Counted from the stretch's first letter, positions 1 to 8,902 are shown. The stretch is 64,000 nucleotides of DNA from Pseudooceanicola nanhaiensis (GCF_020171315.1 NZ_JAIUZP010000004.1:248001-312000); one strand, 5' to 3'. Program-made: numbers and translations. Notes: generated by a model from the letters alone, not told the origin.

Positions 1-66
1 CCCGCCCGTGGATCAGGCCCCGCAAGGCAGGCTGATCCTGCCCAACAGCACCACTCGCAAGAATCG

Positions 67-92
67 AAAGGGGCGGCCATGGCCGCCCCTTT
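67..92. terminator. Bidirectional rho-independent terminator
   Basis: A perfect 26-bp palindrome has half-site AAAGGGGCGGCC around a central AT, with a T run on either strand. It lies just past the stop of the minus-strand permease operon and could also end a plus-strand gene lying left of the window. The first 60 bases hold no gene I can support. Confidence 0.75.
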
Positions 93-99
93 TGCCGTC

Positions 100-1041
100 T
101 TACCGTTCGCCGCGCCGGTAGGGCTGCATCAGCGCCTGCGGCACCCGTGCCCGCCGCGCCATCAGGATCAGCGCGAGGATCGACAGCAGGTAGGGCAGCA
201 TCAGGAACAGCTGGTAGGGCACGCCGTCCACCACGGTCTGAAGCCGCAGCTGGAAGGCATCGAAGAAGGCAAAGAGCAGCGCGCCCAGCAGGGCCCGGCC
301 CGGCTTCCAGCTGGCAAAGACCACCAGCGCCACGCAGATCCAGCCCCGCCCCTGTACCATCGTGGGGAAGAAGCTGTTGAAGGCCGCCAGCGTCAGGAAG
401 GCCCCGCCCATGGCCATCAGCGCCGAGCCCGCCATGATCGTGACAATCCGCAGGCGCACCGGGTCGATCCCCTGTGCATCCACCGCATGGGGGTTCTCGC
501 CGGTCATGCGCAGCGCCAGCCCCAGCGGCGTGCGGTAGAGCCCCCAGGCCAGCAGCGCCACCAGCACAAGCGCAAGGTAGGTCGGCGGCGTCTGGGTGAA
601 GAGCACGGGCCCGACGAAGGGTATGTCCGACAGCACGGGCACCGCCAGCGGGCGGAACGGCTCCACCGTGGGCGGCGAGGAGGACGTCGGCACCGCGAGG
701 CGGAAGAGGTAATAGGAAAACGACGAGGCGAAGAGCGTGATGCCAAGCCCGGTGACATGCTGGCTCAACCCCAGCGGCACGGTCATCAGCGCATGCAGCA
801 GGCCGAACATCGCCCCGGCGGCAGCGGCCACGAGCATGCCGGTCCAGAGGTCCGCACCGTTGTAGACGCTCAGCCAGCCGACCATGGCGCCGAAGGTCAT
901 GATCCCCTCGATCCCGAGGTTCAGAACGCCGACCCGTTCGCACAGCAGCACGCCAAGGGTGCCGAAGATCAGCGGCGTGGCAATGCGCAGCACCGCCTCC
1001 CACATGCCGACCGAGGAGAGGATATCGAATAGAACGCTCAT
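100..1041 (-). CDS. Nucleoside/nucleobase ABC transporter permease (second permease)
   Basis: This 313-residue integral membrane protein belongs to the branched-chain/ribose-type ABC permease family (BPD_transp_2). It is closest in pattern to the second permease of BMP-type nucleoside importers such as YufQ/NupQ. The N-terminal stretch 'ERVGVLNLGIEGIM' is the family hallmark, and the rest is a run of hydrophobic helices. The ATG at 1041 was chosen because it overlaps the stop of the upstream permease (ATGA). It is the last gene of a five-gene minus-strand operon with a substrate-binding protein, amidase, ATPase and first permease, and it is followed directly by a strong terminator. The family is well supported; the exact nucleobase or nucleoside carried is inferred. 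Confidence 0.88.
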   Translation of the reverse strand: MSVLFDILSSVGMWEAVLRIATPLIFGTLGVLLCERVGVLNLGIEGIMTFGAMVGWLSVYNGADLWTGMLVAAAAGAMFGLLHALMTVPLGLSQHVTGLGITLFASSFSYYLFRLAVPTSSSPPTVEPFRPLAVPVLSDIPFVGPVLFTQTPPTYLALVLVALLAWGLYRTPLGLALRMTGENPHAVDAQGIDPVRLRIVTIMAGSALMAMGGAFLTLAAFNSFFPTMVQGRGWICVALVVFASWKPGRALLGALLFAFFDAFQLRLQTVVDGVPYQLFLMLPYLLSILALILMARRARVPQALMQPYRRGER

Positions 1042-2090
1042 CTGCGGATCCGGTACTGGGTGAGGAAGATCGCCACCAGCATGGTCAGCAGCGACAGGGC
1101 GACGGTGACATCGGCGATATAGGACGGGATCGAGAGCGCGCGGCTCATGCTGTCCGCGCCCACGAACATCACGGCCGAGAAGAGCGCGGCCCCGATCACC
1201 CCGATGGGGTTCAGGTTGGCCAGCATCGCGATGATGATGCCGGAATAGCCATAACTGGGCGAGAGATCGGTGGTGACATAGCCCTTCACCCCCATGACCT
1301 CGATCGCGCCCGCAAGCCCCGCCATCCCGCCGGAAAGGCAGGCCACCGCGATCAGCGTCCGCCCCAGCGGCACGCCGGCAAAGGCCGCGGCGCGCGGGTT
1401 CAGCCCCGCCGCCCGCGCCCGCATCCCGAAGACAGTGCGCGATTGCAGCCACCAGGTGAAGACCGCCGCCGCCACCGCGATCAGCAGGCCAAGGTGCAGC
1501 CGGGTCCGCGCCATCAGCTGCGGCAGCACCGCGCTGTCGGGCACCGGCACCGATTGCGGCCAGCCGAAGGCCAGCGGGTCCTTCATCGGCCCCTCGATCA
1601 TCAGCGAGACGAAAAGCACGGCGACGAAGTTCAGAAGCAGCGTCGTCACCACCTCGTCCACGCCGAATTTCAGCCGCAGCCCCAGCGGCACCAGCAGCAG
1701 CACCATCCCCGCCACGGCCCCCACGGCAAGGCAGAGCAGGATCGCCACCGGCGCGGGCAGCGCGACAAGCGCCGGGATCATGCCGAAGCCCGCCACCGCA
1801 AGCGCCCCCATGTAAAGCTGCCCCTCGCCGCCGATGTTCCAGAGCCGCGCGCGGAAGGCCACGGCGGCGGCCAGCCCGGTCAGGATCAGCGGCGTGGCCC
1901 GCGTCAGCGTTTCCGAGATGCCAAGGCGGGAGCCGAAGGCCCCCTTGAGGATCAGCCCGTAGGCCCGCAGCGGGTTGGCCCCGGCGAGCGCGATCAGCCC
2001 GCCCGCCACCAGCAGCGCCACGAGGATCGCGCCCACCGGCGCCAGCAGGGTCAGGGCCCGCGAGGGATGGTCGCGGCGTTCAAAGCGCAT
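1038..2090 (-). CDS. Nucleoside/nucleobase ABC transporter permease (first permease)
   Basis: This 350-residue inner-membrane permease of the BPD_transp_2 family resembles YufP/NupP. It has about ten hydrophobic segments and the conserved block 'LWNIGGEGQLYMGALA', typical of the longer permease in BMP-dependent nucleoside importers. It should form a heterodimeric channel with the following permease. The start overlaps the last codons of the ATPase gene by 11 bases, and its stop overlaps the start of the next gene, so the three are translationally coupled. Substrate is inferred from the RutR-type box and the deaminase gene upstream, not from the protein itself. Confidence 0.88.
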   Translation of the reverse strand: MRFERRDHPSRALTLLAPVGAILVALLVAGGLIALAGANPLRAYGLILKGAFGSRLGISETLTRATPLILTGLAAAVAFRARLWNIGGEGQLYMGALAVAGFGMIPALVALPAPVAILLCLAVGAVAGMVLLLVPLGLRLKFGVDEVVTTLLLNFVAVLFVSLMIEGPMKDPLAFGWPQSVPVPDSAVLPQLMARTRLHLGLLIAVAAAVFTWWLQSRTVFGMRARAAGLNPRAAAFAGVPLGRTLIAVACLSGGMAGLAGAIEVMGVKGYVTTDLSPSYGYSGIIIAMLANLNPIGVIGAALFSAVMFVGADSMSRALSIPSYIADVTVALSLLTMLVAIFLTQYRIRR

Positions 2091-3645
2091 GGGAGGCCTC
2101 CGCTTCCAGTGCAGCCGCCGCGCTCCAGTCGCCGGCCATCATCAGCCCGAGGGTCTGGGCATCGGCCTTCTCCACCGGGATCGCGGGCGACAGCCGCCCG
2201 TTCACGATGGCGCGGATACGGTCCGACAGGCCGATCACCTCTTCGAGGTCCTCCGAGATCAGCAGCACCCCGGCCCCGCGCCCGCGCGCCTCCAGCAGGC
2301 GTTCATGGACACCCGCGATGGCGCCCTCGTCCAGCCCCCGGCTCGGCTGGGCCGCGACAAGGATATCCGGCCCGGCGTTCAGCACCCGGCCAAGGATCAG
2401 CTTTTGCATGTTCCCGCCCGACAGCAGCCGGATACGCCCCTCCACCGTGGCACCGCGCACGTCGTAATCGCGGATGATCGCCTCGGTCGCGGCGCGGGCG
2501 GCGGCGCGTTTCACCATGCCCCGGCGCGAGAACTCGGGCGACCAGATGCGCTCCAGCACCGTGTTCTCCCATGTGGTCATGTCCCCGATGGAGCCCTCCG
2601 CATTGCGGTCCTCGGGGATGCGCCCGATGCCCGCCGCGATCGCATGGGGCACGTCATGGCGCGCGGGCGTCTGCCCGTCGATCAGCAGGCTGCCGCTGTC
2701 GGGCGCATGCAGCCCCGAGACCAGTCCCGCCAGTGTCGTCTGCCCGTTGCCGGAAACGCCGATGATCCCCAGTGTCTCGCCCGCGTGCAGGCGGAAGCTG
2801 ACGCCCTTGAGCGAGGCCCCGCCCCGGCCGCCCACGTGGACGTCCACCGCCTCCAGCAGCACCCGACCGGGGGTCGAGGGCGGCCGCGCCGGGCGTTTCA
2901 CCTCGCGCCCGACCATGAGGGAGGCCAGTTCCTCCTTCGAGGTCTGGGAGGTCTTCCGCTCTGCCACCACCCGGCCCCGGCGCAGCACCACGACCCGGTC
3001 CGAGGCCGACATGACCTCATGCAGCTTGTGGGAGATGAAGATGAGCGAGAGCCCCTTCTGCGCCATCTCCCGCAGGGTGGAGAAGAGCCCCTCTGCCTCC
3101 TGCGCGGTCAGCACGGCGGTGGGCTCGTCAAGGATCAGGATACGGGCATCGTTGTAGAGCGCCTTGAGGATCTCGACCCGCTGGCATTCGCCCACCGAGA
3201 GGTCCGAGACGCGGGCGTCCGGGTCCACCTTCAGGCCGAACTTCTCCGACAGCGCGATCAGCCGCGCGCGGCCCCCCGCCCGGTCCGAGCGGAACTTCCA
3301 CAGCGGTTCGGTCCCGGTCATGACGTTTTCCAGAACCGTCAGGTTGGGGGCGAGCGCGAAATGCTGGTGCACCATGCCGACGCCCGCGCGGATCGCGGCC
3401 CGCGGCTTGCCCGGCGGCAGTTCCTGCCCCTCCACCCGCACATGGCCCTCGTCGGCGGTGTACTGGCCAAAGAGGATCGACATCAGCGTGGTCTTGCCCG
3501 CGCCGTTCTCCCCCAGAAGCGAGACGATCTCGCCCCGGTCGAGGTGGAGCGAAACGTCTTCATTCGCCGTCACCGGGCCAAAGCGCTTGGTGATCCGGTC
3601 GAGTTCCAGAACGCGGGTTGCAGTCGGCGAAGCGGGCGGGCTCAT
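2080..3645 (-). CDS. ABC transporter ATP-binding protein with two nucleotide-binding domains
   Basis: This 521-residue double ABC ATPase belongs to the sugar/nucleoside class (YufO/NupO, RbsA-like). The first half has Walker A 'GENGAGKTT' at about residues 45-53, signature 'LSVGECQRVEIL' and Walker B 'ILILDEPTAVLT'. The second half has a degenerate P-loop 'GVSGNGQTT' (Gln for Lys) and signature 'LSGGNMQKLIL', which is normal for this family. The ATG overlaps the amidase stop (ATGA). It energises the two permeases encoded next to it. Confidence 0.92.
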   Translation of the reverse strand: MSPPASPTATRVLELDRITKRFGPVTANEDVSLHLDRGEIVSLLGENGAGKTTLMSILFGQYTADEGHVRVEGQELPPGKPRAAIRAGVGMVHQHFALAPNLTVLENVMTGTEPLWKFRSDRAGGRARLIALSEKFGLKVDPDARVSDLSVGECQRVEILKALYNDARILILDEPTAVLTAQEAEGLFSTLREMAQKGLSLIFISHKLHEVMSASDRVVVLRRGRVVAERKTSQTSKEELASLMVGREVKRPARPPSTPGRVLLEAVDVHVGGRGGASLKGVSFRLHAGETLGIIGVSGNGQTTLAGLVSGLHAPDSGSLLIDGQTPARHDVPHAIAAGIGRIPEDRNAEGSIGDMTTWENTVLERIWSPEFSRRGMVKRAAARAATEAIIRDYDVRGATVEGRIRLLSGGNMQKLILGRVLNAGPDILVAAQPSRGLDEGAIAGVHERLLEARGRGAGVLLISEDLEEVIGLSDRIRAIVNGRLSPAIPVEKADAQTLGLMMAGDWSAAAALEAEASHAL

Positions 3646-5066
3646 GCGGCACCTCCGAAAAGCGGGATCGGGTGGGTCCAGCCGCCCTCCAGCAGGCGGC
3701 CAAGGGCCAACAGGCGCAGGTCACCGCCCATGGGCGCGATCAGGTGGACCGGCAGCGGCAGCCCCTCGGCATCGGCCCCCACCGGCAGGGTCAGCGCAGG
3801 GGCGCCGGTGACATTGGCCATGGCCGTGAAGGGCGCGAAGGCGGCCATCCGGTCCAGCTGTGCCTGCGGGTCGTCGTGATCGGTGGGGAAGCTGCCAAGC
3901 GGCACCGGCGCGGAAGCCAGCATCGGCGTCAGCAGCACATCCACCCGGTCAAAGAGCCGCCACAGCAGGTGGGCCGCCGTCGCGATCCCCTCCTGCGCGC
4001 GGTAGAGATCGACGGCAGAGAGCGCCTGCCCCCGCGCCACGAAGGCGCGCGTCAGAGGTTCGAAAAGCGCAGGATCCAGCCCGGCCTGCACCAGCCCCGC
4101 GAGGTTGGCCGAGGCAATCCGGTCGAAGGCCCGGGCGCTGATCTTCATGATCTGGGCGAGGTCCGAGACGGGCACCTCCTCGATCCGGTGGCCCGCCTGC
4201 GCAAGCGTCCCGGCGGCGGCCTCGACGGCGGCGGCACGTTCCGGCGCGATGCCCTCGGTCCCGGTGACGAGGCCGATGGTCAGCGCCTTGCCCGTGGGCA
4301 GCTGCGCCGGGTCCGGCGCGGGGCCGCGGGCCTGCCCGGTCAGGCAGGGAAAGAGCGCCTGCGCATCGCGGATCGTGCGGGTCAGCGCGAATTCCGTGGC
4401 GATCCCGCCAAGATGGTTGCCAAAGCCCGGGCCCCCGGGAATGGCCCCGCGCGAGGGTTTCAGCCCCACGAGGCCGCAGCAGGCCGCCGGCACCCGGATC
4501 GAGCCCGCCGCATCCGTGGCGTGCGCCAGCGGCACGATCCCCGCCGCCACCGCCGCAGCCGCCCCGCCAGAAGAGCCACCCGCCGTGCGCGCCGGATCAA
4601 GCGGGTTGCGGCAGCGCGGCCCGACAGCCGGTTCGGAGGAAAGCGAGAGCCCGAATTCCGGCACCGTCGTTGCGCCGAAGGGCCGGAAGCCCGCCGCCCG
4701 GAACTTTTGTGCCAGATCGCTGTCAGAGGCGCCCTTCATCCGGGCGAGCGCCTTGGAGCCCGCCCGCATCGGGATGCCTGCGAAGGGCCCGCCGAGGTCC
4801 TTGACCAGCAGAGGCACGCCCGCGAAGGGGGCCGCGCCGATTTCTGCGCCGGTCTCAGCACCGGTCTCCACGCTCACCTCGGCCGGATCACTTTCGGCCA
4901 GCCAGCAGACTGCACCGAGGTTCGCCACCTCCGCCGCCCGGGCGCGGGCGCGCCGCATCGCCCCGGCCTTCGTGATCTCGCCAGCCGCGATGGCCTGCGC
5001 CAGTGCCGTGGCATCGGCGTAGCCGGCGCTGCGGGCCTCCGGCGCGTCGCTGAGCGTCTGTGTCAT
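3642..5066 (-). CDS. Amidase-signature family hydrolase
   Basis: This 474-residue enzyme of the amidase signature family hydrolyses a C-N amide bond by a Ser-cisSer-Lys triad. The expected residues are visible: Lys89 in 'LLVKDLGG', Ser165 in 'GGSSGG', and nucleophile Ser189 in 'DAAGSIRVPA'. Start 5066 (MTQTL) was chosen because the reading frame upstream is low-complexity and arginine-rich. The gene lies between the BMP-protein gene and the ATPase gene, so its substrate is probably what the transporter brings in, such as a ureide or carbamoyl compound from base breakdown. A small Glu-Thr-Gly-Ala repeat occurs near residues 66-78. The exact reaction cannot be told from sequence. Confidence 0.88.
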   Translation of the reverse strand: MTQTLSDAPEARSAGYADATALAQAIAAGEITKAGAMRRARARAAEVANLGAVCWLAESDPAEVSVETGAETGAEIGAAPFAGVPLLVKDLGGPFAGIPMRAGSKALARMKGASDSDLAQKFRAAGFRPFGATTVPEFGLSLSSEPAVGPRCRNPLDPARTAGGSSGGAAAAVAAGIVPLAHATDAAGSIRVPAACCGLVGLKPSRGAIPGGPGFGNHLGGIATEFALTRTIRDAQALFPCLTGQARGPAPDPAQLPTGKALTIGLVTGTEGIAPERAAAVEAAAGTLAQAGHRIEEVPVSDLAQIMKISARAFDRIASANLAGLVQAGLDPALFEPLTRAFVARGQALSAVDLYRAQEGIATAAHLLWRLFDRVDVLLTPMLASAPVPLGSFPTDHDDPQAQLDRMAAFAPFTAMANVTGAPALTLPVGADAEGLPLPVHLIAPMGGDLRLLALGRLLEGGWTHPIPLFGGAA

Positions 5067-5166
5067 CCGCTGTCCCCCTCGCGCGTCGCGCGTTCCGTCC
5101 CGACGGTGATGCCGCCCCGGCTGCGCGCGGTCAATGCCGCGCCGCCATGAGCGCGCGAGACGCGAA

Positions 5167-5192
5167 CGCCCTGCCCGGTGCCGGACAGGGCG
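5167..5192 (-). terminator. GC-rich hairpin after the BMP gene (attenuator or mRNA-stability stem)
   Basis: CGCCCTG pairs with CAGGGCG around a CCGG/CCGG inner stem, between the stop of the BMP gene and the start of the amidase. It lacks a U tract. It may lower transcription of the downstream genes or protect the binding-protein mRNA, as is common in ABC operons. Confidence 0.5.
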
Positions 5193-5218
5193 CTGCACAT
5201 CCCTTCGGGATCAGCCGC

Positions 5219-6211
5219 TTACGCGGGTTCGTCGAAGTTGCGCGGCACTTCGAACTCGCCCGCCTTGATGGCGGCGCGGACCTCTTCCATCTTGGCCACG
5301 GCCTCTGCCGGGGCCACGCCCTCGGTGAAGAGGATGTCGTTGCCGCCGTCCTTCATCAGGCTGAGCGGCGTGTAGTTCTTGCCGACCGGCATCCCGCCGG
5401 TGGCATCGGCCAGCGCCGCGTCGAGCAGCGGGCGGAAGGACCACATGGCATTGGCAAAAACCGTATCCGGGTAGCGCGGCGTGTAGTCGATGAGCGAGCC
5501 GATGGCCTTGATGCCCCGCTCCTGCGCCGCATCCGCCGTGCCGATCCGCTCGCCGAAGAGGATATCCGCCCCGGCGTCGATCTGGGCAAGGCCCGCCTCG
5601 CGCGCCTTGGGCGGATCGAAGAAGGTGCCGATGAAGCTGACGACATGTTTGCACTCGGGGTTCACCGCCTTCACGCCATCCGCGAAGCCGTTGATCAGCA
5701 TGTTCACTTCCGGGATCGGGATCGCACCAACGGAGCCGACGGTGCCTGTCTTGGTCATGGCGCCGGCCAGCATCCCGCAGAGGTAGGCCGCTTCCCAGTT
5801 CCAAGTGCCGAAGACGCCGAAGTTGTCGCCTGCAGCCTCGCCGGAGGAGCCCATGAGGAAGGCGGTGTCGGGGTAGTCGCCCGCCACGGTGCGCGCCTCG
5901 CGCTCCACCGCGTAGGATTCGCCCACGATCAGGACGTTGCCTGCCTCGGCATATTCCCGCATGGCGCGCGGGTAATCGGTGCCCGAGACGCCCTCGGAGA
6001 AGGTGTATTCGATCGCCCCGTCCGCATCGGCGGCCACCATGGCCGCGTGCAGGACCGAGTTCCAGGCGTTCTCGACCGGCGAGGCATGGATGCCCGCCAC
6101 TTTCACCGGGGCGCCCTGCGCGCGCAGGATCGAGGGCGCGAAGAGCGTCGTTGCGCCCAGCGCGGCGCCGGTGCCGAGCAGGCGGCGGCGGTTGAGGATC
6201 AGCTTGGTCAT
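5219..6211 (-). CDS. BMP family ABC transporter substrate-binding protein (PnrA/BmpA-like)
   Basis: This 330-residue periplasmic binding protein belongs to the basic membrane protein/PnrA family, whose characterised members bind purine and other nucleosides or bases. It opens with a Tat-type signal ('NRRRLLGTGAALGATTLFAP') cut near 'LRAQG', and has no lipobox cysteine. The body has family blocks such as 'GTWNWEAAYLCGMLAGAMT' and 'GSVGAIPIPEVN'. It is first in the operon with the amidase, ATPase and two permeases. A RutR-type operator lies about 180 bp upstream, which suggests induction by pyrimidine breakdown. Confidence 0.9.
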   Translation of the reverse strand: MTKLILNRRRLLGTGAALGATTLFAPSILRAQGAPVKVAGIHASPVENAWNSVLHAAMVAADADGAIEYTFSEGVSGTDYPRAMREYAEAGNVLIVGESYAVEREARTVAGDYPDTAFLMGSSGEAAGDNFGVFGTWNWEAAYLCGMLAGAMTKTGTVGSVGAIPIPEVNMLINGFADGVKAVNPECKHVVSFIGTFFDPPKAREAGLAQIDAGADILFGERIGTADAAQERGIKAIGSLIDYTPRYPDTVFANAMWSFRPLLDAALADATGGMPVGKNYTPLSLMKDGGNDILFTEGVAPAEAVAKMEEVRAAIKAGEFEVPRNFDEPA

Positions 6212-6389
6212 GTGAAATCTCCCGTGACTGTCAGTGGTATACCCCGGTTCTGGCCGGGTGTTCCTTGGCCGTCTGGCGGCGGTTCTGGCTTACGAGGCAC
6301 GCGGCGCGCCCGCGCTGTCAAGCACGGGCCGCCACTGTCGAAGCAACCGGAGAGCCGCCAGAGAGCCAATGCCCTGAATTCGGGCAATT

Positions 6390-6405
6390 TCTGACCAATT
6401 GGTCA
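6390..6405. promoter_or_regulatory. RutR-like operator
   Basis: The sequence CTGACCAATTGGTCAA contains a perfect 14-bp palindrome (6391-6404). It differs at one position from the published RutR consensus TTGACCA-NN-TGGTCAA, the box of the uracil/thymine-sensing TetR-family repressor. It lies in the 297-bp gap between the deaminase stop and the BMP gene, oriented to control the transporter operon. An 11-C run at 6456-6466 lies in the same gap. No rutR gene is in the window. Confidence 0.7.
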
Positions 6406-6508
6406 AGAGCGCTGTGGCACCCTACCCAGCGGACGTCCCGGCACCGGGTGCCGCGCCCCCCCCCCCAGCCCTCCGCGACGCCAGAGGCCCCGGCGCCTCC
6501 GCCCCGGC

Positions 6509-7801
6509 TCAGGAGGCGTGGCGCGGCGCATAGTCGGCGGGATCGACGCGCCCGGGACGGCCCGGCAGGTCGAGCGTCGTGACCTCCGGCGCGGTCTGCG
6601 CCACGACCTTGCCGCGGCGGATCACCTTCAGCCGGTTCGGGCGCAGGCGGATCGCCTCTGCCGGGTCCTTGGCCTGCAGCAGCACCATGTCCGCGTGGCA
6701 ACCCACGTCGAGCCCATAGCCCTCCAGCCCCATGATCTTCGCCGAATTCACCGTGACGCAGTCAAAGAGCGCCCGCTTGTCGGCGCCCGATCCTAGCTGC
6801 GTCGCATGCAGCGCCATATGGGCCACGTCCAGCAGGTCGCCGGTGCCCATGGAATACCACGGGTCCAGCACGCAATCCTGCCCGAAGCCCACGGTGATGC
6901 CGGTGGCCAGCATCTCGGGGATGCGGGTCAGGCCGCGGCGCTTGGGATAGGTGTCGTGACGGCCCTGAAGCATCATGTTGATCAGCGGGTTCGGGATCGC
7001 GGCGACCTCGGCCTCGGCCATCAGGGGCAGCAGCTTCGAGACATAGTAATTGTCCATCGAATGCATCGAGGTCAGATGCGAGCCCGCGACGCGCCCCTGC
7101 AACCCGTGGCGTATCGTTTCCGCGGCCAGCGTCTCGATATGGCGCGAGAGGGGATCGTCGGTCTCGTCGCAATGCATGTCCACGCGCAGGCCCCGCTCGG
7201 CCGCCAGACGGCAGAGCGCCGCGACAGAGCGCGCGCCCTCCTCCATCGTGCGTTCGAAATGCGGGATGCCACCCACGATCTCGACCCCCATGTCGAGGGC
7301 ACGGGTCAGCGCCGCCTCGGCCTCGGCACAGCGGTAGAAGCCATCCTGCGGGAAGGCCACCAGTTGCAGGTCGAGGTAGGGCGCCACGATCTCGCGCACC
7401 TCCAGCAGGGCCTCGACGGTGACGAGACGCGGGTCGGAGACATCGACGTGGCTGCGCACCGCCATCAGCCCCTTGGAGACGGCGAGGTCGCAATAGCGCA
7501 CCGCGCGCTCCACCAGCGCCTCCTTCGTCAGCGTCGGGCGCAGCTCGCCCCAGAGGGCGATCCCCTCCAGCAGCGTGCCCGAGACGTTCATCCGCGGCAG
7601 CCCGAGGGACAGCGTCGCATCCATGTGAAAATGCGGGTCCACGAAGGGCGGCGAGACCAGCAGGCCGGCGGCGTCGATGACCTCGCCCGCCTCGGCGGTG
7701 ATCCCGGCCTCCACGGCGGCGATCCGCCCCCCGGTGATGCCGATGTCGAGCCCGGTACGGCCGTCGGGAAGCGTGGCGTTGCGGATCAGCAGGTCAAACA
7801 T
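6509..7801 (-). CDS. Cytosine-deaminase-like amidohydrolase
   Basis: This 430-residue metal-dependent amidohydrolase follows E. coli CodA throughout with a constant offset of four residues. The predicted metal and catalytic ligands are His57 and His59 ('DPHFHMD'), His210 and Glu213 ('MHCDE'), His242 ('SHLTSMHS') and Asp309 ('GQDCVLDPWY'). CodA has Asp-Asp at 313-314; here the second is Cys310, a position known to affect base specificity, so the substrate may not be cytosine (creatinine, isocytosine or another cyclic amide are possible). It sits upstream of, and in the same direction as, the BMP transporter operon, so imported bases could be deaminated by it. Confidence 0.82.
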   Translation of the reverse strand: MFDLLIRNATLPDGRTGLDIGITGGRIAAVEAGITAEAGEVIDAAGLLVSPPFVDPHFHMDATLSLGLPRMNVSGTLLEGIALWGELRPTLTKEALVERAVRYCDLAVSKGLMAVRSHVDVSDPRLVTVEALLEVREIVAPYLDLQLVAFPQDGFYRCAEAEAALTRALDMGVEIVGGIPHFERTMEEGARSVAALCRLAAERGLRVDMHCDETDDPLSRHIETLAAETIRHGLQGRVAGSHLTSMHSMDNYYVSKLLPLMAEAEVAAIPNPLINMMLQGRHDTYPKRRGLTRIPEMLATGITVGFGQDCVLDPWYSMGTGDLLDVAHMALHATQLGSGADKRALFDCVTVNSAKIMGLEGYGLDVGCHADMVLLQAKDPAEAIRLRPNRLKVIRRGKVVAQTAPEVTTLDLPGRPGRVDPADYAPRHAS

Positions 7802-7994
7802 CGGCGGGGTCCTTGTCTTGCGCCGTCCCTCGCGGGGACACAGGCCGAACCCTAGGGGCGGCGGCGGGCGGTGTCACCTCTGCCGCGACGGCGGGGGGCG
7901 GATTGGCCCCGGGGATGCCCGCGCCGTGGTCACCCGGCAATGCGGGCCGCCCTGCCCTCTGGTCAAATGCCGCCCGCACGCTAGGCTCCCTCCC

Positions 7995-8618
7995 ATGTGT
8001 GGCCGTTTCGTAGACCCCAACCTGCGCGGAACCGAGTTCGAGCATTCCGAGCTGAGGATCGACCCGATCCCCCGTCGCTTCAACGTGAAGCCGACGCAGG
8101 ACGTGCTGCTCTTCGCCAAGCCCGAGCTGGTGGCCTATTACGCGCGCTGGTGGCTGGTGCCCTCGTGGCACAAGGGCGAGCTGAAAGAGTGGAAGGCCAC
8201 GACCTTCAACGCCCGCATCGAGGAAGCGGCGCAGAAGCCCACCTTTCGCGCGGTCTGGCGTCATGGCCGCTGCCTGATCCCGGCGGGGGCCTATTACGAA
8301 TGGACCGGCGAGAAGGGCGCGAAGCAGCCCCATGTGTTCAGCGCGGCGGGCAACGAGGAGACGCTCTGGTTTGCGGGGCTCGCCTCGCGCTGGAACGAGC
8401 TGCTGACCTGCACGATCCTGACCCGCGCGGCCAATGCGGATGTGGAGGCGATCCACCACCGGATGCCGGTGATCCTGAACGCCGAAGAACGCGATGCCTG
8501 GCTGGGCGGGACGGATGAGACGGAGCTGCTGGGGGCCGAGGCCCGGCTGCGGCACCACCCGGTGGCGCGGTTCGGCATGAAGGACGACGGGCCGGAGCTG
8601 ATCGAACCGGCTGAGTGA
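7995..8618 (+). CDS. SOS-response-associated peptidase family protein (SRAP, YedK/HMCES-like)
   Basis: This 207-residue SRAP protein shields abasic sites in single-stranded DNA by a covalent DNA-protein crosslink through its N-terminal cysteine. Start 7995 is fixed by the required Met-Cys-Gly-Arg-Phe N-terminus. Family residues are present: Cys2, the Asn of 'TFNARIEEA', Glu in 'PAGAYYEW', and His in 'IHHRMPVIL'. Length is normal. It is divergent from the deaminase gene across a 193-bp gap with no clear operator, and stands alone as a transcription unit. Confidence 0.9.
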   Translation: MCGRFVDPNLRGTEFEHSELRIDPIPRRFNVKPTQDVLLFAKPELVAYYARWWLVPSWHKGELKEWKATTFNARIEEAAQKPTFRAVWRHGRCLIPAGAYYEWTGEKGAKQPHVFSAAGNEETLWFAGLASRWNELLTCTILTRAANADVEAIHHRMPVILNAEERDAWLGGTDETELLGAEARLRHHPVARFGMKDDGPELIEPAE

Positions 8619-8684
8619 GGGGCCGGGGCTATTGGCCGCTTCCAGAGGAATGGACGCCCCTCCCCATCACGCGCCCACACAAAC

Positions 8685-8765
8685 CCTCAAGCAATGTCCC
8701 GCAAACCTCAAGCAATGTCCCGCCCGGCCTTGGGCCGGGCAGCGCCGTCCCGCCCCTCTGGGGCG
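8685..8765. repeat. Tandem 18-bp direct repeat with two hairpins
   Basis: The 18-mer CCTCAAGCAATGTCCCGC occurs at 8685-8702 and 8706-8723. The second copy runs into a perfect 8-bp stem (GCCCGGCC, loop TTG, to 8740) and a second stem CGCCCC/GGGGCG at 8751-8765. These fill most of the 284-bp convergent gap between the SRAP gene and the Lrp-type gene and may serve as terminators. No reading frame here looks real. Confidence 0.6.
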
Positions 8766-8902
8766 GCGCTGCCCTTCGTAGTCGACAGCCCAGGCTGCAC
8801 AGCAGGGCTTCAAGACGTTCTCAAAGACCTTCACCCCTCCGCCAGTGCTGACAGGCTCCAAGCTGACGGCATTCCGCGGCACCCAGCCGTCAACCCCCCC
8901 CC

